Shown here piece by piece: positions 6,887-15,601 of a stretch of DNA of 20,326 bases. The stretch's first letter is position 1. Every line of letters begins with the position of its first letter. The notes under the pieces are model-generated. The model was not told the DNA's origin, ran no database searches, and saw nothing but the letters and a program-made list of their open reading frames with translations. The position numbers were made by a program, and so were the translations under genes. Source of the DNA: RAM1 sp943372585 (GTDB lineage Bacteria > Pseudomonadota > Gammaproteobacteria > Burkholderiales > Burkholderiaceae_C); the NCBI GenBank assembly GCA_943372585.1, contig CALRZF020000023.1:1-20326 (forward strand). The letters are read 5' to 3'.

Positions 6887-9800
6887 ATGAAAAAGCGATT
6901 TGCCGCCAGTGCGGTAACGGTGGCTGTCAGCGCACTGCTGGTGGCGTGTGGTGGTGGCGGGGGTGCGGGCGCAGGCTCCGGGGCCAACCCCATGTCGGCA
7001 GACCTTTTTGACGGACCCCGTTCCGAAAAAATGAGCGCCATGGCCGTGGCGGAAGTGCCCACCGTGGCCTTGACCGTGCTGGTCACCGGCGGCCAGGGCC
7101 GCGTGTATTCCGTGCCCAACGGGCTGGACTGCGAAACCAGCACCTGCGTGGGCAACATCCCGCAGAACACCGTAGTGAGCCTGCGCGCCGTGCCCGCGCC
7201 GGGCTTTGCCTTTGACCGCTGGGAAGCCAACGGCATCTGCTCTGACTTTGTCAGCTGCAACGTCACGCTGAACAGCGCGCGCACGGTGACGGCGCGCTTT
7301 GTGCCGGTGGACCCGCTGGCCGCGTGCGACGTGACGCGCAGCAACGCGGCGGCGCCCGTCATCTCCACCACCCGGCCCAAGCTGCTGCTGGCCAACGCCG
7401 AGCTCAAGGCCTGCCTGCAGGACAAATACGCCCGCGGCGCCCCTGAAGTGATGCGGCTCAAATCGCTGGTGGACACCGTGGTGGCGGGTGCTCGGCCCTA
7501 CAACTTCTCGCCGTGGTTTGCGGCGCTGGTCTACCAGATGTCGGGCGAGGTGCGCTACCGCGACGTGGCCATTGCGCGCATGGAAGAAATCGTCACGTCT
7601 GAAGAGGCCCGCATCGCTGCAGGCAATACGCCGGAAGTCCATGGCAACAGCTACCTGTATGTGGACTGGTACCTGGGTAACCTGGCGCGGGTGTACGACT
7701 GGGCCTATGACGGCCTGACCGAGCAGCAAAAGGCGCGCTGGATCGCCTATGGCAACCAGGCCATGTGGAACGTCTGGAAGGCGCCGGGCAACGCGACGGT
7801 GGGCATGAACGGCCAGTGGGGCGGACGCACCCACCGCTGGAGCGGCTGGGCCACCGACAACCCGGCCAACAACTACTACCGCCATTTCATCAACGCCGGC
7901 ATGCAGTTGGGCCTGGCTACGCACGGCGACAACCCGCAGGCCGCGGAATGGCTGGACATCTTTCGCAACCAGAAGATCGAGCGTGAGCTGATCCCGCTGC
8001 TGAACACCAAGGTGCAGGGCGGTGGATCGACCGAGGGCACGGGCTACGGTGTGTCCACCCGCACGCTGTGGACGGTGTATGACACCTGGGAACGCTCCAC
8101 CGGTGAACGCCTGGCTGACAAGACGCCGCACACGCTGGCCTCCATCGCGCAGGAAATCCACACCATCACCCCCACGCTGGACCGCCGCGCGGTGGTGGGC
8201 GACTCCACCCGCAGCGTGACGGGCGAGCTGCATGACTACAACCGCGATTACCTGCAGCAGCTGATCGCGCTGTACCCCAACGAACGCCTGTCGGGCGTGG
8301 CGCGCAATGTGGTCAACAACTCCAGCGTGCCGCGCATGCGTTATGACTACGACTATTACGCCGACGTGCTGCATGGCCTGCCCAAGACGAGCGTTACGCC
8401 CGAAGTGGACCGCTCGGTGCTGGCCACCACCTACTGGGGCGAGGGCCCAGGCAACCTCATGATGCGGTCCGACTGGAAGACCGACGCAACCTACGCCCAT
8501 TTCCAGTGCGGCCGCTACGACGAAAGCCACGCCCATGCCGACCAGGGCAGCTTCATGTTGTTCAAGAATGACTGGCTGGCTTATGACTCATTGCAGCGCT
8601 CGCTGTCGGGTACGGAACAGTTCATGTCGCTGCACAACCTGATGCGCCTGAACATGCCCAACGGCGCCGAGGTGGAGATGTACGCCAACACGCAGCCCTG
8701 CCGTGTGATGGCCCTGGCCGACAACTCGCGCTACACCTATGTGGCGGCCGACCTGACGCCCGTGTACAGCTGGCGCCATGGCGACTACGCCCGCCACCAG
8801 AACAAGCAGAACGACCGCGTGAAGAAAGTGCAGCGCGAATTCCTGTTCATCCGCCCCAGCACGTTTGTGGTGGTTGACCGGGTGGAAACGACCGTGCCCA
8901 CCAGGCAGAGCTGGCTGCTGAACACACCCGTGGCACCCGTGGCCAACGGTGGCGAGATCACCGTCAACAACAACGGCAACACCCTGCGCGTGCAGACACT
9001 GGCCCCGGCCAATGCCGAGACCGCCGTGGTCGCCTCCACCTTCTGGAATGCCGACCGCTCGGCCAGCCGCGACTGGTGGCGCGCCGAGGTCAGCCAGACC
9101 GGCACGGCCAATGTGTTCCTGCATGTGATGGACACCAACGGTGCGGTGCTGAGCGCCACGCGTGCGGATGCCGAAGGCCAGGTGGGTGCGCGCATCCAGC
9201 TGGCAGATGGCCGGATTGCCACGGCCCGCTTTGCCGTCAATGCACTGGGCGGCACGCTGGACATGCAGGGCGCCAACGGTGAAGTGCAGGTGGCCGGCGC
9301 GCTGCCCACCCACATTGCACCGCCCCCGGTGTTTGCGGGCGACCCGCCGCCGGCACCGCGGCCTGCGCCCGAGGTGTACCAGCCCACGCAGCTGAACTAC
9401 AACACCGGGTCGACGCCACCGACAGGATCGCCGAACCCACCCGCACCGCCGTCAGGCCCGGCGCCTTCACCCGCTCCGGGGCCCGCACCGGCACCGGCGC
9501 CGCCTGATCCGCAGCCCGATCCCACCCCGGCGCCCCAGCCTGTGGCCGGCGTGCTGGAGCTGCGCCAGGGCCTGAACGGCTACCAGGGCGTGACGGACGT
9601 GGGCGTGTCCAACCAGGGCGCGCAGTACAACTACGGCAAGGGCGTGGTGGTGCCCACGGGCAAGACGGGGGCGTTCCGCATCGACGGCAGCAGCGGGTAC
9701 GAAATGCGCAGCTTCGTGCGATTTGCCGGGCTGGAAACGCTGGCCGGCCGCCGCGTGGCGAGGGCTGAGCTGGCGCTGACCTTCACCTTCGGCGCCAGCG

Positions 9801-10144
9801 GCTACACGCTCAACGGCGTGGTGCTGGACGCCGCGTGGAACCCGTTGTCACCCAAGTTCGGCTGGACGCAGCGCAACGGCGCCAGCAACTGGGCCGTGCT
9901 GGGCAGCGGCGGCACCGACTGGAACAATGCGCAGAGCTTCCAGATCACGGGCTTCAACAGCGACGCGGCCGACACCCGCAAAGTGAACCTGAACCCGGCC
10001 ATCGTGCAACGCTGGATCGACGAGCCGCAGAACAATCATGGCTTCGTGCTGGTGCCCACGGTGTCAGGCAAAACATCGTTCATGCGCGACAGCTCGGACG
10101 CGACGGAGGTGACGCGGCCGACGTTGAGGGTGTGGTTTGAGTAA
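6887..10144 (+). CDS. Large lipoprotein: InlB-like repeat, heparinase II/III-type lyase domain, proline-rich linker, DNRLRE-like module
   Basis: This 1085-residue protein starts with the lipoprotein signal MKKRFAASAVTVAVSALLVAC. C21 is the expected lipidated residue, followed by a glycine run. Residues about 56-141 look like a divergent InlB B-repeat (GGQGRVYS, FDRWEANG, ARTVTARF) with four cysteines that may pair. Residues about 165-800 resemble a heparinase II/III-type polysaccharide lyase, with an alpha/alpha-toroid region and then a beta-sandwich containing HAHADQGSFMLFKN (H548, H550, D552). A linker at about 812-886 is very rich in Pro and Ala. The last 200 residues resemble a DNRLRE/CBM96-type carbohydrate-binding module, with paired beta motifs and a GFVLVP strand. 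The likely role is surface-anchored binding and cleavage of an acidic polysaccharide; the substrate is unknown. It lies 26 nt after the HDO-like gene and is followed by a strong hairpin, so it probably ends the operon. Confidence 0.85.
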   Translation: MKKRFAASAVTVAVSALLVACGGGGGAGAGSGANPMSADLFDGPRSEKMSAMAVAEVPTVALTVLVTGGQGRVYSVPNGLDCETSTCVGNIPQNTVVSLRAVPAPGFAFDRWEANGICSDFVSCNVTLNSARTVTARFVPVDPLAACDVTRSNAAAPVISTTRPKLLLANAELKACLQDKYARGAPEVMRLKSLVDTVVAGARPYNFSPWFAALVYQMSGEVRYRDVAIARMEEIVTSEEARIAAGNTPEVHGNSYLYVDWYLGNLARVYDWAYDGLTEQQKARWIAYGNQAMWNVWKAPGNATVGMNGQWGGRTHRWSGWATDNPANNYYRHFINAGMQLGLATHGDNPQAAEWLDIFRNQKIERELIPLLNTKVQGGGSTEGTGYGVSTRTLWTVYDTWERSTGERLADKTPHTLASIAQEIHTITPTLDRRAVVGDSTRSVTGELHDYNRDYLQQLIALYPNERLSGVARNVVNNSSVPRMRYDYDYYADVLHGLPKTSVTPEVDRSVLATTYWGEGPGNLMMRSDWKTDATYAHFQCGRYDESHAHADQGSFMLFKNDWLAYDSLQRSLSGTEQFMSLHNLMRLNMPNGAEVEMYANTQPCRVMALADNSRYTYVAADLTPVYSWRHGDYARHQNKQNDRVKKVQREFLFIRPSTFVVVDRVETTVPTRQSWLLNTPVAPVANGGEITVNNNGNTLRVQTLAPANAETAVVASTFWNADRSASRDWWRAEVSQTGTANVFLHVMDTNGAVLSATRADAEGQVGARIQLADGRIATARFAVNALGGTLDMQGANGEVQVAGALPTHIAPPPVFAGDPPPAPRPAPEVYQPTQLNYNTGSTPPTGSPNPPAPPSGPAPSPAPGPAPAPAPPDPQPDPTPAPQPVAGVLELRQGLNGYQGVTDVGVSNQGAQYNYGKGVVVPTGKTGAFRIDGSSGYEMRSFVRFAGLETLAGRRVARAELALTFTFGASGYTLNGVVLDAAWNPLSPKFGWTQRNGASNWAVLGSGGTDWNNAQSFQITGFNSDAADTRKVNLNPAIVQRWIDEPQNNHGFVLVPTVSGKTSFMRDSSDATEVTRPTLRVWFE

Positions 10145-10175
10145 AAGGGGCTGGCCCGCTCCATAAAGGGCCCAG

Positions 10176-10207
10176 CGTGAACTGGCGGGATTTCCCGCCA
10201 GTTCACG
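10176..10207 (+). terminator. Hairpin terminator after the lipoprotein gene
   Basis: A perfect inverted repeat, CGTGAACTGGCGGGA (10176-10190) and its complement (10193-10207), has only two bases between the arms. It therefore folds as about 14 bp with a 4-base loop and is followed by a short T run, TTT. It lies 31 nt after the lipoprotein stop and 42 nt before hsdM, so it separates the metabolic set from the restriction locus. The T tract is short, so termination strength is uncertain. Confidence 0.7.
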
Positions 10208-10249
10208 TTTGCATTCCGCTGCGGGCAACAGCCCCTAAACTCGGCGGCA

Positions 10250-11992
10250 ATGAATCAGCAAACCCTATCTGCCTTTATCTGGTCTGTTGCCGACCTGCTG
10301 CGCGGCGATTACAAACAATCTGACTACGGCAAGGTCATCTTGCCTTTTACCGTGTTGCGCCGGCTGGACTGCGTGCTGGAGTCCACCAAACCCGCTGTGC
10401 TGACCGAGCTGGCCGCCAGAACCAAAGCCGGCGTCAACCCCGAGCCCTTCTTGCTGCGCAAGGCCAAGCAGACCTTCTACAACAGCTCTGCGCTGGACCT
10501 GCAAAAGCTGCTGGGCGACCCCAGCCACATTGCGCAAAACCTGTACAGCTATGTGCAGGCTTTCTCCAAAGACGTGCGCGACGTGTTCGAACACTTTGAA
10601 TTCCACACCCAGATAGAGCGCCTGGCCAAGGCCGGCCTGCTGTACCAGGTGACGGAAAAGTTCGCCCAGATCGACCTGCACCCCGAGGTGGTCAGTAATG
10701 TGCAGATGGGCCTGGTGTTTGAGGAGCTGATCCGTAAATTTGCCGAGCTGAGCAACGAAACCGCTGGTGAGCATTTCACCCCACGCGAAGTCATCCGGCT
10801 CATGGTCAACCTGATCTTCATTGAAGACGACGCCATCCTCAGCAAGCCGGGCGTGGTGCGCACGCTATACGACCCGACAGCGGGAACGGGGGGCATGCTC
10901 AGCGTGGCGGGTGAATACCTGGAGGAACACAACCCCCAGGCCCGTCTGACGGTGCACGGGCAAGAACTGAACCCCGAGTCTTACGCCATCTGCAAGGCCG
11001 ACATGCTGATCAAGGGCCAGGACGTGGCCAACATCGCGTTTGGCAACACCTTGTCAGACGACGGCCACACGCACCACAAGTTTGACTACATGCTGTCCAA
11101 CCCGCCCTTTGGCGTGGAGTGGAAGAAGGTAGAAAAAGAAGTGCGCAAGGAGCACGAACAGCAGGGCTACAACGGCCGCTTTGGCCCGGGCCTGCCAAGG
11201 GTGTCAGACGGCTCCATGTTGTTTTTGCTGCATCTGCTGAGCAAGATGCGCCCCGCGGCCGACGGCGGCAGCCGCTTTGGCATTGTGCTGAATGGCTCGC
11301 CGCTGTTCACCGGCGGCGCGGGCAGCGGCGAAAGCGAAATACGCCGCTACGTGCTGGAAAACGATCTGCTGGAGGCCATCATTGGCCTGCCCACCGACAT
11401 GTTCTACAACACGGGCATCAGCACCTATGTGTGGATCGTCAGCAACCGCAAGCCCGCCGCGCGCAAGGGCAAGGTGCAGCTGATAGACGCCAGCGCCATG
11501 TGGCAGAAGATGCGCAAGAGCCTGGGTAGCAAACGCAAGGAATTGAGCGAAGCCCATATTGATGAGATCACCCGGCTGTTTGGTCATTTCATGGAGGCCG
11601 AGCAAGACGGCAAGCCCATCAGCCGCATCTTCAGCAACCAGGCCTTTGGCTACCAGACCATCACCGTGGAGCGCCCGTTGCGCGACGAAGCGGGCAAGGT
11701 GGTGCTGGGCAGCAAAGGCAAGCAAAAAGGGCAACCCCAGCCCGACGCCAGCCTGCGCGACACCGAAAACGTGCCGCTGGGTGAAGACGTGCAAACCTAC
11801 TTCAAACGCGAAGTACTGCCGCATGCGCCTGACGCGTGGATAGACCACGACAAGACCAAGGTGGGCTACGAGATACCGTTCAACCGCCACTTCTACGTGT
11901 TCAAGCCGCCGCGCCCGCTGGCCGAAATCGACGCCGAGCTGAAGCAGACCACCGACCGCATCCTGACCATGATCAAGGGGCTGTCGGCATGA
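10250..11992 (+). CDS. hsdM: Type I restriction-modification methyltransferase subunit HsdM
   Basis: This 580-residue adenine N6-methyltransferase subunit has the expected parts. An N-terminal helical HsdM_N region (FIWSVADLLRGDY, ILPFTVLRRLD) comes first. The SAM-binding motif I is DPTAGTGGM at 208-216, and the catalytic motif IV is NPPFG at 284-288. A target and C-terminal region ends in a helical tail. It partners with HsdS to methylate the host recognition site and with HsdR to restrict unmodified DNA. The start MNQQTLSAFIW is typical of the family. The stop overlaps hsdS by 4 nt (ATGA), coupling the two. All key residues are present, so the enzyme should be active. Confidence 0.96.
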   Translation: MNQQTLSAFIWSVADLLRGDYKQSDYGKVILPFTVLRRLDCVLESTKPAVLTELAARTKAGVNPEPFLLRKAKQTFYNSSALDLQKLLGDPSHIAQNLYSYVQAFSKDVRDVFEHFEFHTQIERLAKAGLLYQVTEKFAQIDLHPEVVSNVQMGLVFEELIRKFAELSNETAGEHFTPREVIRLMVNLIFIEDDAILSKPGVVRTLYDPTAGTGGMLSVAGEYLEEHNPQARLTVHGQELNPESYAICKADMLIKGQDVANIAFGNTLSDDGHTHHKFDYMLSNPPFGVEWKKVEKEVRKEHEQQGYNGRFGPGLPRVSDGSMLFLLHLLSKMRPAADGGSRFGIVLNGSPLFTGGAGSGESEIRRYVLENDLLEAIIGLPTDMFYNTGISTYVWIVSNRKPAARKGKVQLIDASAMWQKMRKSLGSKRKELSEAHIDEITRLFGHFMEAEQDGKPISRIFSNQAFGYQTITVERPLRDEAGKVVLGSKGKQKGQPQPDASLRDTENVPLGEDVQTYFKREVLPHAPDAWIDHDKTKVGYEIPFNRHFYVFKPPRPLAEIDAELKQTTDRILTMIKGLSA

Positions 11993-13317
11993 GTTTTCCG
12001 CGGTATCCAGAGTACAGGGACACCGGACTGTCTTGGCTTGACAGCGTCCCAACGGAATGGGGGTTGCGCAGGTTGAAGTTTTTGTTCAATCTCATGCGTC
12101 GCCCACCCCGAGAGGATGACGGCATCGTCACGGCATTTAGAGATGGCGAGGTCACTCTTCGGTCAAACCGTCGGGAAGACGGCTTTACCAATGCCTTGCA
12201 GGAGATTGGCTACCAAGGCGTACGCAAGGGTGACTTGGTTATTCACGCGATGGATTCGTTTGCTGGTGCTATCGGTGTTTCAGATTCTGATGGGAAATCG
12301 ACGCCTGTCTATTCGGTGTGCACGCCAAAAGATGAGGGTATTAGTTCTCTCTACTACGCTCGATTTCTGCGCCATTTCGCGTTGAGCGGTTTCATTAACT
12401 CGCTGGCTAAGGGAGTGCGCGAGCGTTCGACCGAATTTCGATGGGCGGAAGCGGCAAATGTCATTCTTCCTCTACCTAGCGCCGCTGAACAGCACGCGAT
12501 CAATCTATTTCTTGATCGCGAAACCGCCAAGATCGACGCTCTGGTGGCCGAGCAGGAAAAGCTCATTGCCCTGCTGCAGGAAAAGCGCCAGGCCATCATC
12601 TCTCACGCCGTGACTAAGGGGCTGGACCCGGCGGTCCCGATGAAGGACTCTGGGGGTGATTGGCTGGGTGAGGTGCCTGCGCATTGGGAGGTTTCACAGC
12701 TTCGTTATGTGGTTCGAGACGGAACGAGCATCACGTATGGGATCGTGCAGGCAGGACCAGAAGTCGAAGACGGCGTACCCTACATTCGCACGAGTGATAT
12801 GTCCGGCGATTCCTTGCCGCTCACCGGCTATCCGAGAACGTCGCATCTGATCGATGCGTCATATGCCCGTTCAAAGGTGAGCGCGGGTGATTTGGTGATT
12901 TCAATCCGGGCCTCTGTAGGTAAGTGCTTACCAGTTCCTCCCGAGCTAGACAGTGCAAACTTGACGCAGGGCACAGCAAAGATCGCACCCGGCGAGAAAG
13001 TTCTTGCCGCCTTCATGTTGCCCTTCATTAACAGTGGGCCTTGCCAGTTGTATTTAGACTCGAAAGCAAAGGGAGCCACTTTCAAAGAGATTACGCTTGA
13101 GACGCTCCGAAAAGCACCGTTTCTTTTACCTCCCTTGAACGAGCAAGAAGAGATTGGCAGATGGGTTGGTGAGCAAATCCAACAGTTCCAAACACTGATC
13201 GATGCGGCGGCTCAGGCGCAGATACTTTTAAAAGAACGCCGCACAGCCCTGATCTCCGCCGCCGTCACCGGTCAAATCGATGTGCGTGCTCGCGTTGCTG
13301 TAGAGGCCGCTGCGTGA
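11989..13317 (+). CDS. hsdS: Type I restriction-modification specificity subunit HsdS
   Basis: This 442-residue protein has the two-fold internal layout of HsdS. The opening YPEYRDTGLSWLDSVPTEW is echoed mid-protein by DSGGDWLGEVPAHWE, starting at residue 220. The central conserved helix ending LLQEKRQAIISHAVTKGLDP is echoed at the C terminus by LLKERRTALISAAVTGQID. The two intervening target-recognition domains, about 33-180 and 240-385, determine the two halves of the bipartite recognition sequence, which cannot be read from this sequence. AAGGGG at 11975-11980 provides a ribosome site, and the ATG overlaps hsdM. DNA of both recognition domains is clearly less GC-rich than the flanking conserved segments, consistent with acquisition of new specificities by exchange. 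Confidence 0.95.
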   Translation: MSFPRYPEYRDTGLSWLDSVPTEWGLRRLKFLFNLMRRPPREDDGIVTAFRDGEVTLRSNRREDGFTNALQEIGYQGVRKGDLVIHAMDSFAGAIGVSDSDGKSTPVYSVCTPKDEGISSLYYARFLRHFALSGFINSLAKGVRERSTEFRWAEAANVILPLPSAAEQHAINLFLDRETAKIDALVAEQEKLIALLQEKRQAIISHAVTKGLDPAVPMKDSGGDWLGEVPAHWEVSQLRYVVRDGTSITYGIVQAGPEVEDGVPYIRTSDMSGDSLPLTGYPRTSHLIDASYARSKVSAGDLVISIRASVGKCLPVPPELDSANLTQGTAKIAPGEKVLAAFMLPFINSGPCQLYLDSKAKGATFKEITLETLRKAPFLLPPLNEQEEIGRWVGEQIQQFQTLIDAAAQAQILLKERRTALISAAVTGQIDVRARVAVEAAA

Positions 13318-13856
13318 GTCTGCTGTTCCGCAGCCCCACTGAGGGCGACGAACGGGAAGATGCCTATTCCGGCCCTTTCGGGTTTCTTGTCGGGGGCTTG
13401 GGAGCAGGTGAACGCGACCACATTGCTGAACAGTACTTCCGTGCCGCGAACCTGCTTGTGGAAAACATCCGGCAGAAAAATGTGGCCGATTTTGAGATTG
13501 CGTACCCGGTGCTGTATCTGTACCGCCATGCCGTGGAGGTGCTACTCAAATCCTTGCTGGGCGGCCACACGAGCCACCATCGCCTGGATGCGCTGGCGGG
13601 CGACCTGGTGAAGTTTGCGCGTGAAAAATACGACCAGCAGGTGCCGCAATGGGTCACTGACCGGTTGCACGAGCTGGCGCGCATCGATCCCACGTCACAG
13701 GCTTTCCGGTATGGCGAGGACAAGTACCCCGGAAAGGGCGACGGACGCCAGCCTGTGCCCTACGAGACTTACGTGCGTGTCGCTGAACTGCACGACTCGA
13801 TGAATCGCCTGTTTGCCGCGCTGAAGGGGGCGCTGGACGTGGAGCGGGGCCGCTAA
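13314..13856 (+). CDS. HEPN-like accessory protein of the restriction locus (tentative)
   Basis: This 180-residue protein starts at GTG 13314, overlapping the hsdS stop by 4 nt, with GAGG at 13303-13306. It is probably all-helical. The segment YLYRHAVEVLLKSLLGG at 68-84 followed by H85 to H89 and LDAL resembles the helix pair of HEPN-type proteins (RHaiEl.lKall...H.l..L). A later DPTSQAFRYGEDKYPG stretch at 125-140 is also seen in proteins of this kind. HEPN domains are often RNases acting in toxin-antitoxin and defence systems, but the catalytic Rx4-6H motif cannot be assigned safely here. Tight coupling to hsdS argues for a role in the R-M locus. Family placement is a hypothesis; the gene itself is well supported. 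Confidence 0.6.
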   Translation: MSLLFRSPTEGDEREDAYSGPFGFLVGGLGAGERDHIAEQYFRAANLLVENIRQKNVADFEIAYPVLYLYRHAVEVLLKSLLGGHTSHHRLDALAGDLVKFAREKYDQQVPQWVTDRLHELARIDPTSQAFRYGEDKYPGKGDGRQPVPYETYVRVAELHDSMNRLFAALKGALDVERGR

Positions 13857-13879
13857 GGTGGTGATTCTGGGAAAAATCC

Positions 13880-14047
13880 CTGAAAAGCTGGCATTTCTGA
13901 AGAAAAAGTTGGCCGACTGAAGATTTTTCTCATCGCCAGGGGCCATGGGGCTACATACGTTTCGGTGCTGCACCGGCGACGTTCTGAAGAAAAAGTTAGC
14001 CTTTGACTCGATTCTGAAGATAATTCGGCTTTCCTGAAGATTTTTCT
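13880..14047. repeat. Iterated CTGAAGA sites in the gap before the Fic gene
   Basis: The 212-nt gap between 13857 and 14068 contains five exact copies of CTGAAGA at 13897, 13917, 13984, 14014 and 14034, plus a weaker CTGAAAA at 13880. Two longer forms alternate. TTCTGAAGAAAAAGTTGGCC at 13895-13914 recurs at 13982-14001 with one base changed, and CTGAAGATTTTTCT at 13917-13930 recurs exactly at 14034-14047. AGAAAAA and TTTTTCT arms are inverted repeats of each other. The region is AT-richer than its surroundings and has no gene. It may be an operator array or promoter region for fic and hsdR, or a degenerate repeat element. A GATAAT at 14019-14024 could be a -10 box. Confidence 0.75.
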
Positions 14048-14068
14048 ACCCATCCACCCCCTTCTGAC

Positions 14069-15577
14069 ATGAGCGACGTTGGCTACGCCTGGATTCAGCA
14101 AACGCTGGGTGCGCCGGACTTTCTGGGCGCGCAGCGGGCGCGCCTGGCGCCGGTCAACCGCATTGCGCGCCTGGCAGACGGCGCGATGCTGGTGCCGCCC
14201 AAGCTGGCGCCGGGCGCCACGTTGCTGCACCACGCGCTGTTTGCCCTCAAACACGAAGGCGTCCGGCTGGACCTGCTGGTGGGCGCCTTGCGCCGCATTC
14301 CGCCTGCCGATCTGGTGGCCTGGGTGCAGGCCACGCCCAACAGCATTTATGGTCGCAAGCTCGGCCACCTGTGGGAACGGCTGCACCAGCAGCGCCTGCC
14401 CGGCTTGGCGGACCCCGGCGTGGCGTCGGCCTACGCGCCGCTGTTTGACCCGGCGCAGTACTTTGTGGGGCCGGCCCAGCGCGATGCGCGCTGGCGCATT
14501 GAGTTCAATGGGCTGGGCGACATGCATTTCTGCCCCGTGGTGCGCAAGACGCCGGCGCTGCTGGCCTTGATCGACAAAGACATCCTCGGCCAGGCCCAAG
14601 CCTTTGCCGAGTCTGTAGGGCAGGCCATGCTGGAGCGCGCGCTGAACTGGGCTTACCTGAGCGAAACCGAAGGCTCGTTTGCCATTGAGGGCGAGGCACC
14701 CTCTGCCGACAAGGCCACGCTGTTTGCTGCGCTGCTGCGCCGCGCCCATGAACAGCGCCCGCTGACGGAAGAACTGCTGGTGGAGTGGCAGAACGCCGCC
14801 ATATCCAACCCGTTCGACAAGGCCGTGCAGTTCCGCACCGAGCAGAACCGGCTGCAACGGGACGTGCCCGGTGCCGCGGGTGTGACGTATGTGCCGCCCG
14901 GGCCCGACCTGGCCGTGGAGTTGATGGAAGGCCTGATGCGCCTGGCCAACCACCCCCCGGCCACGCTGGACGCGCTGGTGCACGCGGCCATGGTGTCGTT
15001 TGCCTTTGTGTTCATCCACCCGTTCATGGACGGCAATGGGCGCTTGTCGCGCTTTCTGATTCACCACTGTCTGGGGCAGTCGGGCCGTTTGCCGCCGCAG
15101 TTTCTGCTGCCGATTTCGGTGGCCATGAAGAAGCACGAGGGCGACTACCTGCAAGCCCTGACGGCTTTCAGCCAGCCCGCGCGGCAGCTGTGCCAGGTGA
15201 CATGGGGCGGCGATGAGCATTACAGCTACGACTGGGTGCCAGAAGCCGACACGTGGTTCAGGTACATGGACTTGACCGAGCAGGCGACCTTTACCCTGGT
15301 CATGGCCGATGCGTCGCTGGATACGCACATGCGCCAGGAGGTGGCGTTCCTGACGCTGTTCGACCAGGTCCAGCGCCACATCAACGAGCGCCATGACCTG
15401 CGCGGCAGCGATCTGGCCACGCTGATCGTGACCATCTTCCAGAACGGCGGCACACTGTCCAACAACCGGCGCAAACGCTACGCTGACCGCGTGCAGGCCC
15501 ATGTGCTGGACGCGGTGGAAAGCGCAGTGGGCCGGGCCATGCAGGGGCAGCCGCTGGACGACGAAGAAGCCGGCTGA
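14069..15577 (+). CDS. Fic-domain protein (probable AMP transferase, class II)
   Basis: This 502-residue Fic protein has the complete active-site motif HPFMDGNGRLSR, with catalytic H317 and N323, G324 and R325 for nucleotide binding. An inhibitory helix with S203-x3-E207-G208 (SFAIEGE) lies N-terminal to the core, the class II arrangement in which the Glu blocks ATP binding until relieved. Residues 1-180 form an extra N-terminal region, and the C-terminal 100 residues could hold a winged helix. Fic enzymes usually AMPylate Tyr, Thr or Ser of target proteins, and some act as toxins. The target here is unknown. The gene lies between hsdS with its small partner and hsdR, with hsdR 24 nt downstream. 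No clear ribosome site precedes ATG 14069. Confidence 0.92.
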   Translation: MSDVGYAWIQQTLGAPDFLGAQRARLAPVNRIARLADGAMLVPPKLAPGATLLHHALFALKHEGVRLDLLVGALRRIPPADLVAWVQATPNSIYGRKLGHLWERLHQQRLPGLADPGVASAYAPLFDPAQYFVGPAQRDARWRIEFNGLGDMHFCPVVRKTPALLALIDKDILGQAQAFAESVGQAMLERALNWAYLSETEGSFAIEGEAPSADKATLFAALLRRAHEQRPLTEELLVEWQNAAISNPFDKAVQFRTEQNRLQRDVPGAAGVTYVPPGPDLAVELMEGLMRLANHPPATLDALVHAAMVSFAFVFIHPFMDGNGRLSRFLIHHCLGQSGRLPPQFLLPISVAMKKHEGDYLQALTAFSQPARQLCQVTWGGDEHYSYDWVPEADTWFRYMDLTEQATFTLVMADASLDTHMRQEVAFLTLFDQVQRHINERHDLRGSDLATLIVTIFQNGGTLSNNRRKRYADRVQAHVLDAVESAVGRAMQGQPLDDEEAG

Positions 15578-15590
15578 GCCGGCACCACAA

Positions 15591-15596
15591 GGGGGA
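15591..15596 (+). promoter_or_regulatory. Ribosome binding site supporting the TTG start of hsdR
   Basis: GGGGGA lies 5 nt before TTG 15602. Upstream in the same frame the Fic stop codon at 15575-15577 closes the reading frame, and no ATG or GTG lies between. TTG is therefore the best start. Confidence 0.7.
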
Positions 15597-15601
15597 ACAG
15601 A

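Noticed and set aside
6806..8536. A 576-codon antisense frame under the heparinase-type gene
   Set aside because: Composition is that of a reverse-strand shadow of GC-rich coding DNA; the sense strand has clear protein domains.
10208..10249. Promoter for hsdM (TTGCAT and TAAACT)
   Set aside because: The two boxes are 21 nt apart, too far for a standard sigma-70 promoter, and the second is only 8 nt from the start codon.
13866..13884. Hairpin GGGA-AAAA-TCCC after the HEPN-like gene as a terminator
   Set aside because: The perfect stem is only 4 bp (7 of 8 if a mismatch is allowed), and there is no T run, so it is too weak to call a terminator.
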